Positions 39,207 through 51,563 of a stretch of DNA of 64,000 nucleotides are shown in pieces (positions within the stretch are counted from its first letter, which is position 1; each line of letters opens with the position of its first letter). This stretch comes from Onchocerca lupi. Its lineage: Eukaryota > Nematoda > Chromadorea > Rhabditida > Onchocercidae. A program made the translations under genes and the position numbers. A model generated the notes under the pieces. The model had not been told where the DNA came from, did no database searches, and was given only the letters and a program-made list of their open reading frames with translations. The stretch lies in assembly GCA_028564675.1 (NCBI GenBank), contig JAOVVO010000254.1, positions 37,856-101,855 on the forward strand, written 5' to 3'.

Positions 39207-41250
39207 CTGAATGAGGACTTCCTATAGACAATGCTTCGCTCTCAATTTTTTTGGCTGCCTCGACACCAACTTGCGAAACATCAATGAACCATTGTTTACT
39301 ACTTCGTATGATTACTGGCTAAAATTTTACACTAATCTTACATATTCTATATTCAACATATATATATATAATTTTATATGTCCAATATACACTACTATTG
39401 GCCTCCCACATCTTCACCATAAAAAATTTTACAATTCCAATAAATTGATCTATTTTACCTATTCTAAAAAAAAAAATTCAACAAAATAGTTTTGATGAAT
39501 AATGAATTAACTAAAAAGCATACTTATTACTGAAAAAAAAGTTAATTAATAACTTTCTATGAGCTTTTACTAATCAACAGTCTTTTACAGAATTATATGA
39601 CACCTGTTTTGTTCTCCAATCATAAGGATATTGATGTTTGTATTGATGCGTGTAGACAACATTCTTCCTAAACATTTGTAGAACGGCATCGCTTCCTTCC
39701 CTTAAAACATTTTTACCCTCTAAATCATGACCGAGATCCCTTGTGTAACAGCCCCGTTCATCCACAAAGCAGCGTACTTTTTCACCCAATTTTAATGCTA
39801 CCTGGAAAGAAATAATGAACAATTAGAACAAATTACTGCGAAACAGTAGACATTTCTTACCTTCTGCAACTGAACAAGTGAAAAATTTTCTGAATATCTA
39901 AAATAATATCCACAACTGACTGGAAACAAATTACTTTGAAATCATTTAAACCATGAGCGTAGCTTATGTGTACAAGACCAGATCCAATCGCAGTGGTTAC
40001 ATAATTCGCCTCTATAAATGGTTGTGCTAAATCATTAAACATTGCACTTCGATACATAAGTCCTTCCAGTTCACTACCAATAAAAATGGATAATATCCTA
40101 GTCGTGATTTTAGTTTCCTTTTCGAAATTACCAATGAGATCCTTCGCCAAAACATATAAATGTCGAGTTGGGCGTCTGTAAAATTCAGTAAACATATTAT
40201 TTCAACTAAATAACTAACCGCTAATAAATTTATTAAGCATCTGAATGCTCATTAGAAAACTGATCTTTGCATTAAGACGAATGAAAGTCTAAAGCTTGTA
40301 CCAACCGATAATGTCCTTCAGCAAGCAATTCCACTACTGCATAAATCGCATCTTTTTTGTACGCAACAGCGTTATTCATTGGCAATGTCCATGGAGTCGT
40401 TGTCCAAACCAATGCATAAAGTTTTGTTGGCCGTTCATCTTTCTCACATTTAGACAAGATTAATCCGGAATTTATTATCTGTAAACATTTTCATAATATC
40501 TTAAGGACACTTTTACTGAAAATATTAATTTTTGAATTGTGAACCTCAGATCTCTGAATATCTAACATAAACTGTACAACTTTTCTGGAAAAAAAAATTG
40601 GCAGTCGGAGTTCAAAATTTCAGTAGACCTTAAAAATCTTGCAAAACTACCGTATATCGATAAAAAACGGCCGTGCTGTTATGTTCCTTATAATCCAATT
40701 CTGATTCAGCTAAAGCTGTAAATGAACTTGGTGACCTGGAAATGTGAAACTTCTGACCTTTTCGAAAATGAAACTGCTAAAAAATAAAGCACTTACTAAT
40801 TAATGGTGCAAAAATTACTTTAAATGATGGAAAAATGCTTTTTACAAGTTCCAAATTTGCCTGCTTCCTTACTTTTAAATTATTTTAATCAGAAAATTTT
40901 TTCATCTATATAAATAAAAATGCAAATGCTATCTGCTACTAACCACGGATCTCCGGGAAGTTCTCCACCGATTGTTTTCAAATTTTGACACAACTTTGTA
41001 CTCCAACCGATTTTCTTAATGAGTAAATATACTTACTTTTTTCACGTGTCACGTCCGTGACAACTGAAAATAGGTGAGGTAGGCGGAGTAAATAAACTCC
41101 ATCTTCTTTTTTCTGTCATTCTCCTTTTTCCTCCCATCTCTCTCTTTCCTCTTCTTGAGTAAAAGATATGGTTAGCAATAATAATAAAAATTAATTATTA
41201 ATAATAAAAACAACAATTGATAATAATAATGATTAATAATAATAATAATG

Positions 41251-41317
<67 letters not shown>

Positions 41318-43147
41318 TCTATATAAAAATGATGGCCTATTCGAATACAAGGTTTTGTCAGAATTTGAAAGCAATCGGTGGAGAACTTCTTAAGATTCCA
41401 ATAGATACGTTATTTCAATTTGAGAGATTGCAATTCCCAATTTGATAGACTTTTGCATTCACGATCAACAAAACTCAGAGACAATCCTTACAGTTGCGCG
41501 GTTTAGATCAATAGGTAAAATTTACGAAAAGAGGCAATTCAAAACACAATCTAACAACAGAAATCAGAGAGATAATCCTTAAACTGCTTAAATGAAGCAT
41601 TTGATTATACACTATCCTGACCCCGACATTTGTGCAGCGCAACTAAATCCCTACTGATCAAAAAATGAACGAATCACATTTCTCACAAAACAAAAAACGA
41701 ACGAAAAGCTTGAATCGCTCGCCTTAATTATTTAAAAGCATTTGCCCATTGGAATGCAACGCGTATAAAAATTTGAAATCAATCGATGAATATTTAAAAA
41801 CATGCGCGTATTCGACTGCAACTTTGTGTCAAAATTTCAAAGCAATAGGTGAAGGACTTTCCGATATTTAAGATTTTGAACAAATGAACATTGACATTTC
41901 TATTTATATAGATTAGCTGGAGCTGGACACGCGAAGCGTGGTCGGCCTCCATAGATGGCTGGATCGGCCATGCGGAGCATGACCAGGCCAGCTAGTACTA
42001 AATAAATTTAAAAAGAAAAAAATTGTGGATATCCAATAAAATGTATCCATAGTTTCGAAAAACAAATGCAAACTCACCAGTAAACTGGCATGAATGTTCG
42101 ATAAATCAACTTAAGCCTATACAATTCACCGAAAAGCCTAAGTTCTTTTGCAACATAATTTTTATCCATTGTATAGTAAGGATTTGTCCAATCAGCTGTA
42201 ACCGCCCATCTCTTAAATGAATTTTGTTGGGACGCAATTGAATGTAGTGCTATCTGCCGAGCAGCTTTCCGTATTTCAACGAACGAAATCTCCTTAAATG
42301 TCGAAAGCTTTAGCTGGAAAAATAAACAGTAACAAGATCTATTACTTTCTAAAATACATCCAGATGTTTTGAAATATTCAGATATTAAAAAAAAAAAAAA
42401 ACATTTAAAAAATAATAATTCCTCATAAAAATATATTTTCCACATATACTATTATCAAAAAACATAATGCTAATAACCTTTTGTTGATTATCTCTTGCTA
42501 CTTTTAATTCAATTGGAAGTCCATGACAATCCCATCCCGGACGAAATAAAACACGCTTCCTATTGTAAACTTGACTACGAACGACAAAATCTTTTAAGAT
42601 TTTATTGATAGCATGTCCAACATGTACATCACCATTTGCGTAAGGTGGACCATCCAAAAGTTCAAACCTAAAATGTGACTGAAATTATCACTGTGAAACA
42701 TTGCTAATGAAAACAGAATGTAACTTCAACAAAAACAATAAATTATCGATATAAACTACGGGAGAATAGAACTGTTAAAACAGCAATTAAATAAACAATA
42801 TGCTTGTATTTCTACATTGAAAATATTCATAATTCATAAACTAACACTGGAAATAACTGCCTGCTTGGTTCTTTTAATTGCCATTCATAAAATTTTTCGA
42901 ATTTTGCTAAACATGCCAGCTCTGAATCCAGCCTGGCTCTTTCACGAGGTTTTATGAATTTTTTGAATGAAGTTTTAGGCAAGAAGATACATTCGACACG
43001 TCCATTTTTTGAAGCAAATTGCCGAAATTTTATTTGAAAAAGTGTTTTGCAACAGCGATGGTTTTTGGCTAAACTCTGAAAAAAATCAAAAGCTAAATTT
43101 GCGTTATTATTAGCTTTTAGTATCAACGTGACCAATGTAATTTTCAT
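39207..43147 (-). CDS. iars-2: mitochondrial isoleucyl-tRNA synthetase, N-terminal half only
   Basis: Class I synthetase charging mitochondrial tRNA-Ile. Exons, right to left: 42846-43147, 42478-42667, 42078-42313, 40651-40735, 40306-40478, 39935-40175, 39604-39801, 39207-39318; all joins are phase-consistent. Visible in order: a basic presequence-like region (FRQFASKNGR), DGPPYANGDVHVGHAINKIL with the HIGH-type motif HVGH, GWDCHGLPIELK, WSPSS.TALAE.ELDY, the editing domain (LVWTTTPWTLP; GSGLVH..YAHGLND keeping the Asp), YPYDWRTKQ, then PVIIRSSKQWF. About 510 codons are seen, against roughly 1000 in the family. The KMSKS loop, tRNA-binding region and zinc-type C-terminus are absent. The start is unsettled: an in-frame ATG at 43147 is used, but a strong TTTTTTTCAG acceptor at 43076-43078 suggests trans-splicing or an undetected first exon. 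The gene follows the PSMG3-like gene by about 175-250 bp. The large intron 40736-42077 holds Helitron remnants. Confidence 0.9.
40905..41110 (-). mobile_element. Helitron-family 3' fragment (copy 2)
   Basis: Minus-strand relative of the 32.8-kb fragment. It shares GTGAAAAAAGTAAGTATAT, a CAAAATTTGAAAACAATCGG-like stretch and the end GCATTTTTATTTATATAG. It lies inside the large synthetase intron and opposes the neighbouring plus-strand element. Confidence 0.6.
41253..41317. repeat. (AAT)n microsatellite
   Basis: About 21 perfect AAT units in the synthetase intron, directly before the plus-strand Helitron remnant. A poly-Asn open frame over it is not a gene. Confidence 0.95.
41318..41995 (+). 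mobile_element. Helitron 3' end with helicase remnant (copy 3)
   Basis: Translation at 41398-41530 gives IPIDTLFQFERLQFPI, then after two stops TFAFTINKTQRQSL and LRGLDQ. This is the conserved Helitron RepHel helicase stretch that normally reads RLQFPVRLAFAMTINKAQGQSL. Downstream are the shared non-coding repeat (TATTCGACTGCAA..., 41800-41920), two perfect small hairpins (CACGC-GAA-GCGTG at 41928-41940, CATGC-GGA-GCATG at 41969-41981), and the end CTAG at 41992-41995 followed by T. That is the terminus expected of Helitrons. The coding part is broken by stops, so the copy cannot move by itself. Confidence 0.75.
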
Positions 43148-43321
43148 TATATAAATGGTGAGTGAATCTAATATGTCAAACATTGATGTAAATGCCTTTA
43201 AAGTGATTATCATAAATAACAATAGTATCTAGTAAGTCATGCTACATTAATGGCAATATTATTCCTTTCCCCTCTTCACATTTCGATTTTTTCCAAATTT
43301 TTTCATCCCTCTCAACTTACT

Positions 43322-44074
43322 TTAATGTGACAAATATTCATTGAGTTTCGCCACAATGCGCCGCACATGATCAATGTCAAAATGATCCAAGCCCAATGAA
43401 AACAGCAAATTACACCGTTTATTATGCTCAACCAGTATTTTCACAAAGCGATTTAAGAGAAGATCGAAATCACCCTGAAAAAACTAAGTTAGTGCATGAA
43501 TCAAAAAAACTAAGGATAATACAAAAAATCGGAGCTAAAATGAAAGAGCGATGGAAATGATTTCATAAAAAATAAGAAAAAAGAATATACAACAACAAGA
43601 AAAGCATCCATAGATAACAATGACTGATGTGCAGCAGTTCTATGTTACCATACATCAATCTAGATAATGAAAGAATTACCAATGGGGGCCCTAAGAGGAT
43701 CTTCGTATCGTAATCAATATTATGTGTCGGTTGGAGTCTAGAAGTAACGACTGCTTCAGGAAATATTACCTAAAAAAAAAGAAAAAAAAAAAGACATTTT
43801 TAGGCTATTCTTAACACAGTACGCATCGACAAAATACTTCGTGTTCCTTCACATTCACATAGAAATAAAAAAAAAAAAAATGGTGCATTTTATAAAGACC
43901 ACTTTTAACTAGAAGATATAATTTACTTACATGCACAATTTGTCCAATCTTTTCAATGTCAGAAATAATAATAGTGCTAACATTGACGAATTCAACTATA
44001 TTGAATCGTGTTCTGCTGCCATTATAATCAAATGACAAGTCGACGACTGATGGTAATTGTGGGCTGTCAAGCAT
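43322..44074 (-). CDS. proteasome assembly chaperone 3 (PSMG3/PAC3)-like
   Basis: Three exons, 43931-44074, 43680-43769 and 43322-43474, join in phase 0 to give 128 codons; human PSMG3 has about 122 residues. The start is the ATG at 44074 (MLDSPQLPSVV). The order of features follows the family: a central strand block ending DIEKIGQIVH (compare VTQFGKMGTLVS in vertebrates), a segment with YDTKILLGPPL (compare LTTKVLLGQDEPL), then a helix FVKILVEHNKRCNLLFSLGL and a C-terminal helix with HVRRIVAKLNEYL. PAC3 pairs with PAC4 to help build the proteasome alpha ring. Identity is low, so the assignment rests on motif order and length. It sits 1.1 kb downstream of sec-8 and just upstream of the synthetase on the same strand, consistent with an operon. 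I saw no stop or frame break. Confidence 0.65.
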
Positions 44075-45051
44075 CAAACTTAAATTTCTCTTCGAAATCC
44101 TTTATATACACTGCAATGTTTTATTTAATGTTATGATGGCTACATATGGAGTATCCGATTTACGACACGTTTAAGAGTAAGCATTTTCCTTTCAAATTAC
44201 GCATCAGTAGCCTTACAAAAGTGTATTCTCAACTATGCCTCAGAAACGCTGAAACCTCTAAAAATACCAAGAGATCATAATTTTCGTTATCAAAAATATC
44301 AAAGGATAAAATTTCCGCTGCAAAATATTGATATTCGTCTTCAGTTATTTAAATAGAACTTTCATACTATTCATGTAAAAAGGTGGATACAATATCACCA
44401 AATTTCGAAAGTATTGAGCATAAATATCCTGGATCACCAGAACATTGTTATATTCTGTATCTTGTAAACAATAACGCAAAAAACGAATAAAGACAAAGAT
44501 TACCCATAATTTATGAATATAAATCACTGCCAGTAAACAAAATGTACAATATCTACTAGCTCTTTTAAAAACAAAGAAACATACAGTATGCAAAGATATT
44601 TTGTGATTTATTATGGAAATGTTATAAGAAGCCACCAGTAAGACTATGCTAACTGATGCCAATATTATAAAATCAAAAAACTTTCACAATTGATCCTTGA
44701 CTAACACGAATATCCGAACAAACAACATTTCCGAATCAAATATTGCTAAAAACTTTTAATAAAATCTGATAAAAGACTTTCATATACTCAAGAAATAAGA
44801 ACTTTCCCAACTGATATATAGATAACGGTTTTTATTTTAAACAGGAGTTTCGATATCCAGAATATTGTTAACAAAATTCACTTTGGAATAAATCTATTAA
44901 CAAAACCAGGATTAAACTTTTATGAATCATATTTAAAGTGTGAAAACAAATATCAGCAGAAGAAACAAACAGCATTGGTAAGTGGAAGCTTTTCACAATT
45001 TGATGCATATATGAATGTGATTTAATTAGAAATTTTTGCAATAAATCTAAA
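44075..45051. other. spacer between sec-8 and the PSMG3-like gene
   Basis: About 1 kb without a convincing exon. A minus-strand open frame at 44345-44662 has no ATG start and an arbitrary hydrophobic composition. The left part is likely outron or 5' flank of the PSMG3-like gene and the right part 3' UTR of sec-8. Confidence 0.5.
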
Positions 45052-45057
45052 TTTATT
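45052..45057 (-). terminator. AATAAA poly(A) signal for sec-8
   Basis: AATAAA on the minus strand about 145 bases after the sec-8 stop codon. Confidence 0.45.
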
Positions 45058-45200
45058 CCGCAGCTAAAAAAGACAGCACCAGATTCATCAAAATGTAAAA
45101 AATGCTGGATTATTAGGTTGCTATTGGCAAGATATTATCAAACAAGTAACCATCTTCAACTAAATTTTTCACAACATTCGATGAAGCATTTAAGTAATGT

Positions 45201-48200
45201 TCACTTTTTTAGCTGTGCTAAAACCGTCTTCAGTTGAGAGATTTTCTGTTCCAAAGCACCAGGTTGTGCGCTCAGTATTGGGTGTGATCTAAAGAAATAT
45301 ATTTTTTATCTCAAAAATAACTTTATATTAAGTCTGAAATTCTTTAGAAAGCTAATATGTTTCAAACAAATGATGATTACCTTAGAGCAAGTGCAAGAAG
45401 ATATGTGTATTCCAGATGTGAAAATATTGCTCCCCGCTCAAGAATTAAAGCCAACAACTGATCAGGATCGTGGTTGAGTAACTCGAAAAACATTCTCGCT
45501 CTTTCCAGCTCACTTTCACGATGTCCTGTCAACTGACTTAATCTCTGCTGCACCGCAAAAATATTTCGACACACACGTTTCTTTCCACTCTCATTCAATT
45601 TTTGCATATGTTGGCTGAAAATTTTGATTCAGAAGAATTAAAATTAAAACTTTAAAATAAGCATCTTTAACATTCAGCCTCGTGTATTTTCAATACCAAA
45701 TAAAATTTGGAAATAATAGTTTTCGAATTTGCTTTTCGGATGGCTAAAATAAACTTTTGAAAGATCAAAATCAAATACATAAATTCATTGCCTGGAATGA
45801 ATGAAGATGGAAGCTGAAAGATGTCCTAAGCCATCAAATAGATACTTCATTTTATGTGGCGGAAGATTCGTGCTGAGTACCTGATGAAAATGAGTTATGT
45901 CGCGCCCAAAATCAATTACCTACAACCAATTACAATTTAAAAAACTTTTATATATAAGGATTTATCAAGTTAAAATTATGTGATGTCAACGGCAAACAAA
46001 AAAAGAATGAGACAAAATGAACACGAGGAAAGATGTGAAGAAAATAAGAATTATTTTGTTGCAAGTATTGAAAATGTGTGGAAAATTTACCTCGTTATCG
46101 AGTTCATCATGGGGCAAGGATGGCCTTACTCGAGCCAATGGTAACAAATGGAAGAAACAATGCACACGAAGCTCAAGATGAATTATTAATAAACAGGTGT
46201 CAGCTTTTGTATCCAAATCAGCCAATCTAGAATCTAGTGCAGCGGCAATATGTTCTTCCTTAAAACTGGTTTAGTTTGCCTGAGAATTCAATGGAGTTGA
46301 ATTTCCTGGTTACTGAATTGTGTTGCAAGAATTAAATCTAATTTTTCTTTGAATGTTATGACCCTCGTTTTTTATGCTCTTTGTTCATAACAAAGTTGTG
46401 ACGGAAGAAATAAATAACTTTCAGTATAAAAATCTGACTTAAACTACTATAGAAAATTAGTCCCAAATACAATTCAAATTTACTAGAAAACCTTTTTGCG
46501 ATTTTAAACAGTGTGCATATATATTTTATCTAAAAATATATATGCCTACACATGAGAAAACAAAAGTGTTTTGCTTTCAGTAAATTATAAATTAAAATAT
46601 TACTCACCGATTGGTGAACAATGCCATTTTCATCTGTTCTTTGCAATTGTACAACACATTTACGCATTGCATTACGGGATGATTCCGGTAGTTTTTCGAT
46701 AAGAGAACGCATACTGCTACAAAACCATTTCAATGATTCATGTATACATGCCAGCGAACGAATTACTTCAATATCAGTTATCAATTCATCACGAACAAGC
46801 TGTTTCGCTGTTCCCAGATTACCTAAGATATAATCCAAAAAATTAACTTTGAATGACGGGCAAAATCAAAAATTCTGAATTACAAGCTGATGATGACTTG
46901 GTGTTCTTTGAATTTTACAGAGATTAGAATAGAAAAGTTTACCTATTAGAATTTCAGATTCTCTTTCATTTCTGTCACATACATCACTTTCCGATTCACT
47001 GGTGGGTGAGACTGCAGAAGGCGTATTCATCGAGGAAGTTGAAGCATTTTCATAACTGCTCACCATGAACCAATTTGGTAAGCTCTTCAAAAGACGTGAT
47101 ATATCTTCATCCACTGCCCACGCTGCGCTTATTTTACGTTTTTCTTTGTATCCATCTTCATGACTCATATTGAAAACCTGAATACTACCAGTTATATAAA
47201 ACTTCCACTTGGCTTTTTTTTTCGAACTCAAAAGAAAATTTTCGATTCCAAAATGAGAACTTGAAATATCAAGTTAAAAAATAAATAAAATTCGAGTCAT
47301 TGGAATGTTGATGAAAGATAAATCATGCAAATCCTAATATGATAGCTATATGCACATGGACTATTGAATAACTTCTGAAAATATTTTGAATACGCTGCAT
47401 AGCAGTATCAAAAAATGCATTTTTTTTTTTTTGGCTGTATTAAATTTAATCATAAAGACCAAATATCTTGCACAAGCTAGAAAAAAGAAACTGGACAGAA
47501 AGAAAATCGTAAAAGCGATTTTTATGTTCACTATTACCATAAGCCTACAGATTAACAAGTAATACCTTACCATAGAATCTTTTCCCTCTGAAATAGGCTT
47601 CCCGAAAGATAAAATCTTTTCATAAACATTATTAGCGCTATCCGAAAACTCATCAATAACAAGCAGCCATAATGCTGATAATCTTTCAGTATATTTATCC
47701 ATAGCAAGAATCAATTTTCCGATTTGGTTACAAACTGAATAAACATTCCAACAACTTCCCAAAACTTTCTGAAACAGGAAATAACAAAAGCATGAATTCA
47801 CGAAGTATAAAAATATTTACTTGAATCAAAATATTTATGGATTAGTCTGTACCGAACATTTCTGATGGAATGCAAGTGGATTTAAAACTTACCGGATTAG
47901 GATAATGCATAAGAACACGCCAGGCATCCTGTTCATTGAGTGCTTGCTCGGCAAGAGCTTCAAGCTTGCACTTGAACTGATCGATGAAAACGTTAACAAT
48001 GAATGAGTGCAAATAAGAACGCAAACGGCAAGGTTTTACATTCGCTTCGGTTTCACGCTCATTGCAAAAACGTTCGAGTTGTGGATAAAGAGCGGTAATG
48101 TTCCATGGTGATGAAGGGCATATTAGAGATTGAAGCTGAAGGATGAAAAATCAGGATTATGAAAATAGTTATTGCAAACAAATTATCAAAATTTAATTCA

Positions 48201-51200
48201 ATTCTCTTTTTGTATTCGATTTCTTCTTGCACTTAACAAATTTATGAAGAAATTATCTTTAAAGAAATAAAAGGAATAAAAATATATAAACTGACCTGTT
48301 TAATAGCTTGTCCTGACTGAGTAGAAAGTGCGCAAGCTGAAGCATCAAATCTAAACAAGGTAACTTTTTCCGCAGTCGATGTGTTTGATTTTTGCATCAC
48401 TAAGCTAGAAGTATTGCCATCTTCTGCGACATATTCATTTACTAGATCTTCGATTATAGCTTGAGCTGTTTCCCAAAAATTTTCGGACAAGAATATCATT
48501 TCGTCATCACCCAAATCGTTTTGCCTCAGTTTTTTGAGTTCAGCATCCATTACAAGATGTGCGTCATAGCTACTACGAAACTGACATAGCACCTATGCAA
48601 TAGATACGCATTAACAGTATAGATGAGATGAGTTATTTTGCGTGGATAGAAAGGAACAACTGGAGCAAGATCAGTTTTAAAAAAATTCCAACCCACAAGC
48701 ATAAGAAAGAAGACTGGAATTAAGAACTCTTATGAAAGAAATAAATGAAAGTTTTTGACTGCTTTGCTAAAAATCTTTAATTTCTTCAACTAAAAATCTT
48801 TAATTTCTTCAACTTTCTTCAAATTTCTTCATGTTTATTACAATAAATAGGAAAGATCTTTTGCCATAAATGAAAAAGTTCCATCTCTGAAATGATAACT
48901 CTATACAATAAAGAATGAAAAAACAAACTTAAATATGATAAAATCTAAACAAAGAAATAAGAAAAACAATACCAAGTGCATAAATTGAGCCAAATTTTGT
49001 TCATCTCCTTTTTGATTTCCATCAAATGCAACGCAGATTACATTTGCTGATGTATGTATCAGACGATTAAATACTGCAGGAGAATCTTGCAAAAAACGTC
49101 TAAGTGTTGTTGATAGTCTACCGAACACACACAATGCATGAATATTCTCGGCACAACGAGAAGCTATGGAATATGTGACGTTCGCGATTACATTTTCTTT
49201 CATATTAAACCGAGACATAATTTCAACGCATTCTGCTGATTCCGCAGCTTTATTTTCCGGTAGCGATTTAATTATTTCAATAAGCTTAAAAACAACAGAA
49301 TGAATATGTGTGGAATTTAAAAATGTTACTTTCGCAATCAAATAGTGACTCGAAACGAAGTAAATGGAACTTGAAATCTGACTGATTAAAAAAAAAAAAA
49401 AAAAAAGGCAGATGGAAGGATTCTGATTATCTATTATTATTAAAAAAATTATAAAGCTTTTTTCTTGACATTCTATCAGTACCTCCTTATTGATTATTAT
49501 ACACGAGGGAAGTTTTTGGCGATTATATTTCATATAATAATTCATGCAATAATTGAAAATATTGACCAAATCGGATTTTGATTACGGAACTCTACTTTCC
49601 CTCATTTTTATATGTACGATATCAAAATCACTTCTATACTCAACATTCCATGACGTTTGAGACTTACATGATTCTCGAACGGCCGAACGATCAAATGATT
49701 AGTGATGTCGTTAACAATCCGTCCTACTAGTTTCTGAAAAAAAAAAAGCAATCTCTGGAGATTACAAGATAAAACATGACAAAAAGAAATTTCCAAATTT
49801 AACATTAATTGATTGAAAAATATTTTTTGTTTACTAAACTATACAATAAAATGGAAGAGCTAGTAGCTCTTATGGCTGTTTCATATTATAGACATCAACT
49901 CACTTTGGACAAATCAAGCAGCTGTGAACGTAACTGATTCAATCCATCGATGTTTGAAAATGGACCATTGAATAATAGATCTGGAACGTTACTTCTTAAG
50001 ACTCCACCAAGTTAAAAATAATCAACTGTTTTCGAAAAAAACTCCACGGATAACGAAAAATAAACCTGCTTCGTTTAAGGAATTCGCAGCTAAATGATAA
50101 TTTGAAGCGGCCATAGCTGCCTCAACTTCACTTCCCAAACGAATGAGTCCTTCTCTATAATGAACTGAAATAGTCAGTAAATTTTCCAATAAATCCAAAG
50201 TAGTAATATACTAATTATTAACACAACTACAAACCTTTTGCAATTTTATAAAGAAAATAATGAAGAAAATCCATGTATTCATAGAAAAATCACTTCGTTT
50301 TTTACTTATTTGTTAATAGAACTATTGAACTTTCTGTCTTAAATGGACTCTTGTCAAACCAAGACGCTGCTTGATGGGATTAATCTTGTTGTAACACTTC
50401 TTTCTCATTTCCGTGATTTCAAAGCCCCTTTATGCGATTTCAAATACCATCAAAACCAGGAAATTAAAATACATTTGAGCCAGAATTGTGCTGACGTGTT
50501 TTTGTTGAGCATTTTCCATCCAAAGCCTTTTCAAATCATCTCGTCTACATTGCAGCAGAGAGCGACATGTGAGCAAACTACTACGTATACTGTGTACTTT
50601 TTCACGACAAGCTGAAAAAAAAAAGTAGGATACGCATATAGTTAAGATTTAAGAGTACATCTATGCGTAAGATTGTCGGCCTGATGTATGAACCTAAATA
50701 AAATACTGAATTAACTTAGATTTCAAAAAAGAAGAGAACTGACCCGTGATTCGAGTGGAAACATTCCTGAATGACTCCAAGCAAGTTCCGACATCATTCT
50801 CATGTTCTGAAGATTTTATCTTTTGATCAATTTTTACATCTTATAAAATTCAATGAATTATCAGCTGCGATTTCGTCATGAACCAAACTGAAAAAGTTCT
50901 TAAATACTATCTATGGGTCTTTTTTAACACTAGTATTAAAAACAGAATGTAAAATATTTGTTATAAAATTAACACATTACTTTCTTATGCTTACCAAGAA
51001 CCAACTGATCTATTTCTTTTGAAGTTTCAGCAAACCCAGCTTCTAAACGTCTACGATCCAATTCCTTCTGGTCTGCTGAGGAGTTACTTGTCAGTGTTCG
51101 AATCATGTTCAGTAGCAAAGCGCTCTGTCAAAAGAAGCAGGCATTTCGCACTATTTCATATAGTATGATAATTATGTTTGTTGAATATTCTACATCTCAT

Positions 51201-51524
51201 AAAAAATTCTACAAGTGATCACAAATTATACTAAAAGACAATCATTAAATGTTCAAAATATTATCGTTTATACTTAACGACTTGATTTGTTTGACTGTTT
51301 GTCGAGGATCCATATATTTTTATTCATTTAATTGCTTCAGAATATAAACATTTTTACAAATCACATACTGCGAAGAATAAGGAGATTCTCCCGCTACCAC
51401 TGGTTGAACAATGTCAAATAAAGACAGAAAAGGAAAAAAGTTCATTTATATAATGCTTCTAACATGATTTCACTGCCAGACATGTTTTTCACAAAATTCG
51501 TTGATATTTGGAACTATGTAATTT

Positions 51525-51563
<39 letters not shown>

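Noticed and set aside
40545..40584. Extra synthetase exon reading KVVQFMLDIQRSE
   Set aside because: Its 40 bases fit neither flanking phase. Joining 40651 directly to 40478 gives the family spacing and a continuous frame.
41248..41445. Poly-asparagine open frame
   Set aside because: Produced by the (AAT)n repeat running into Helitron helicase remnant; not a gene.
44345..44662. 105-codon minus-strand frame between sec-8 and the PSMG3-like gene
   Set aside because: Begins with TTG rather than ATG, has arbitrary hydrophobic content and no splice support.
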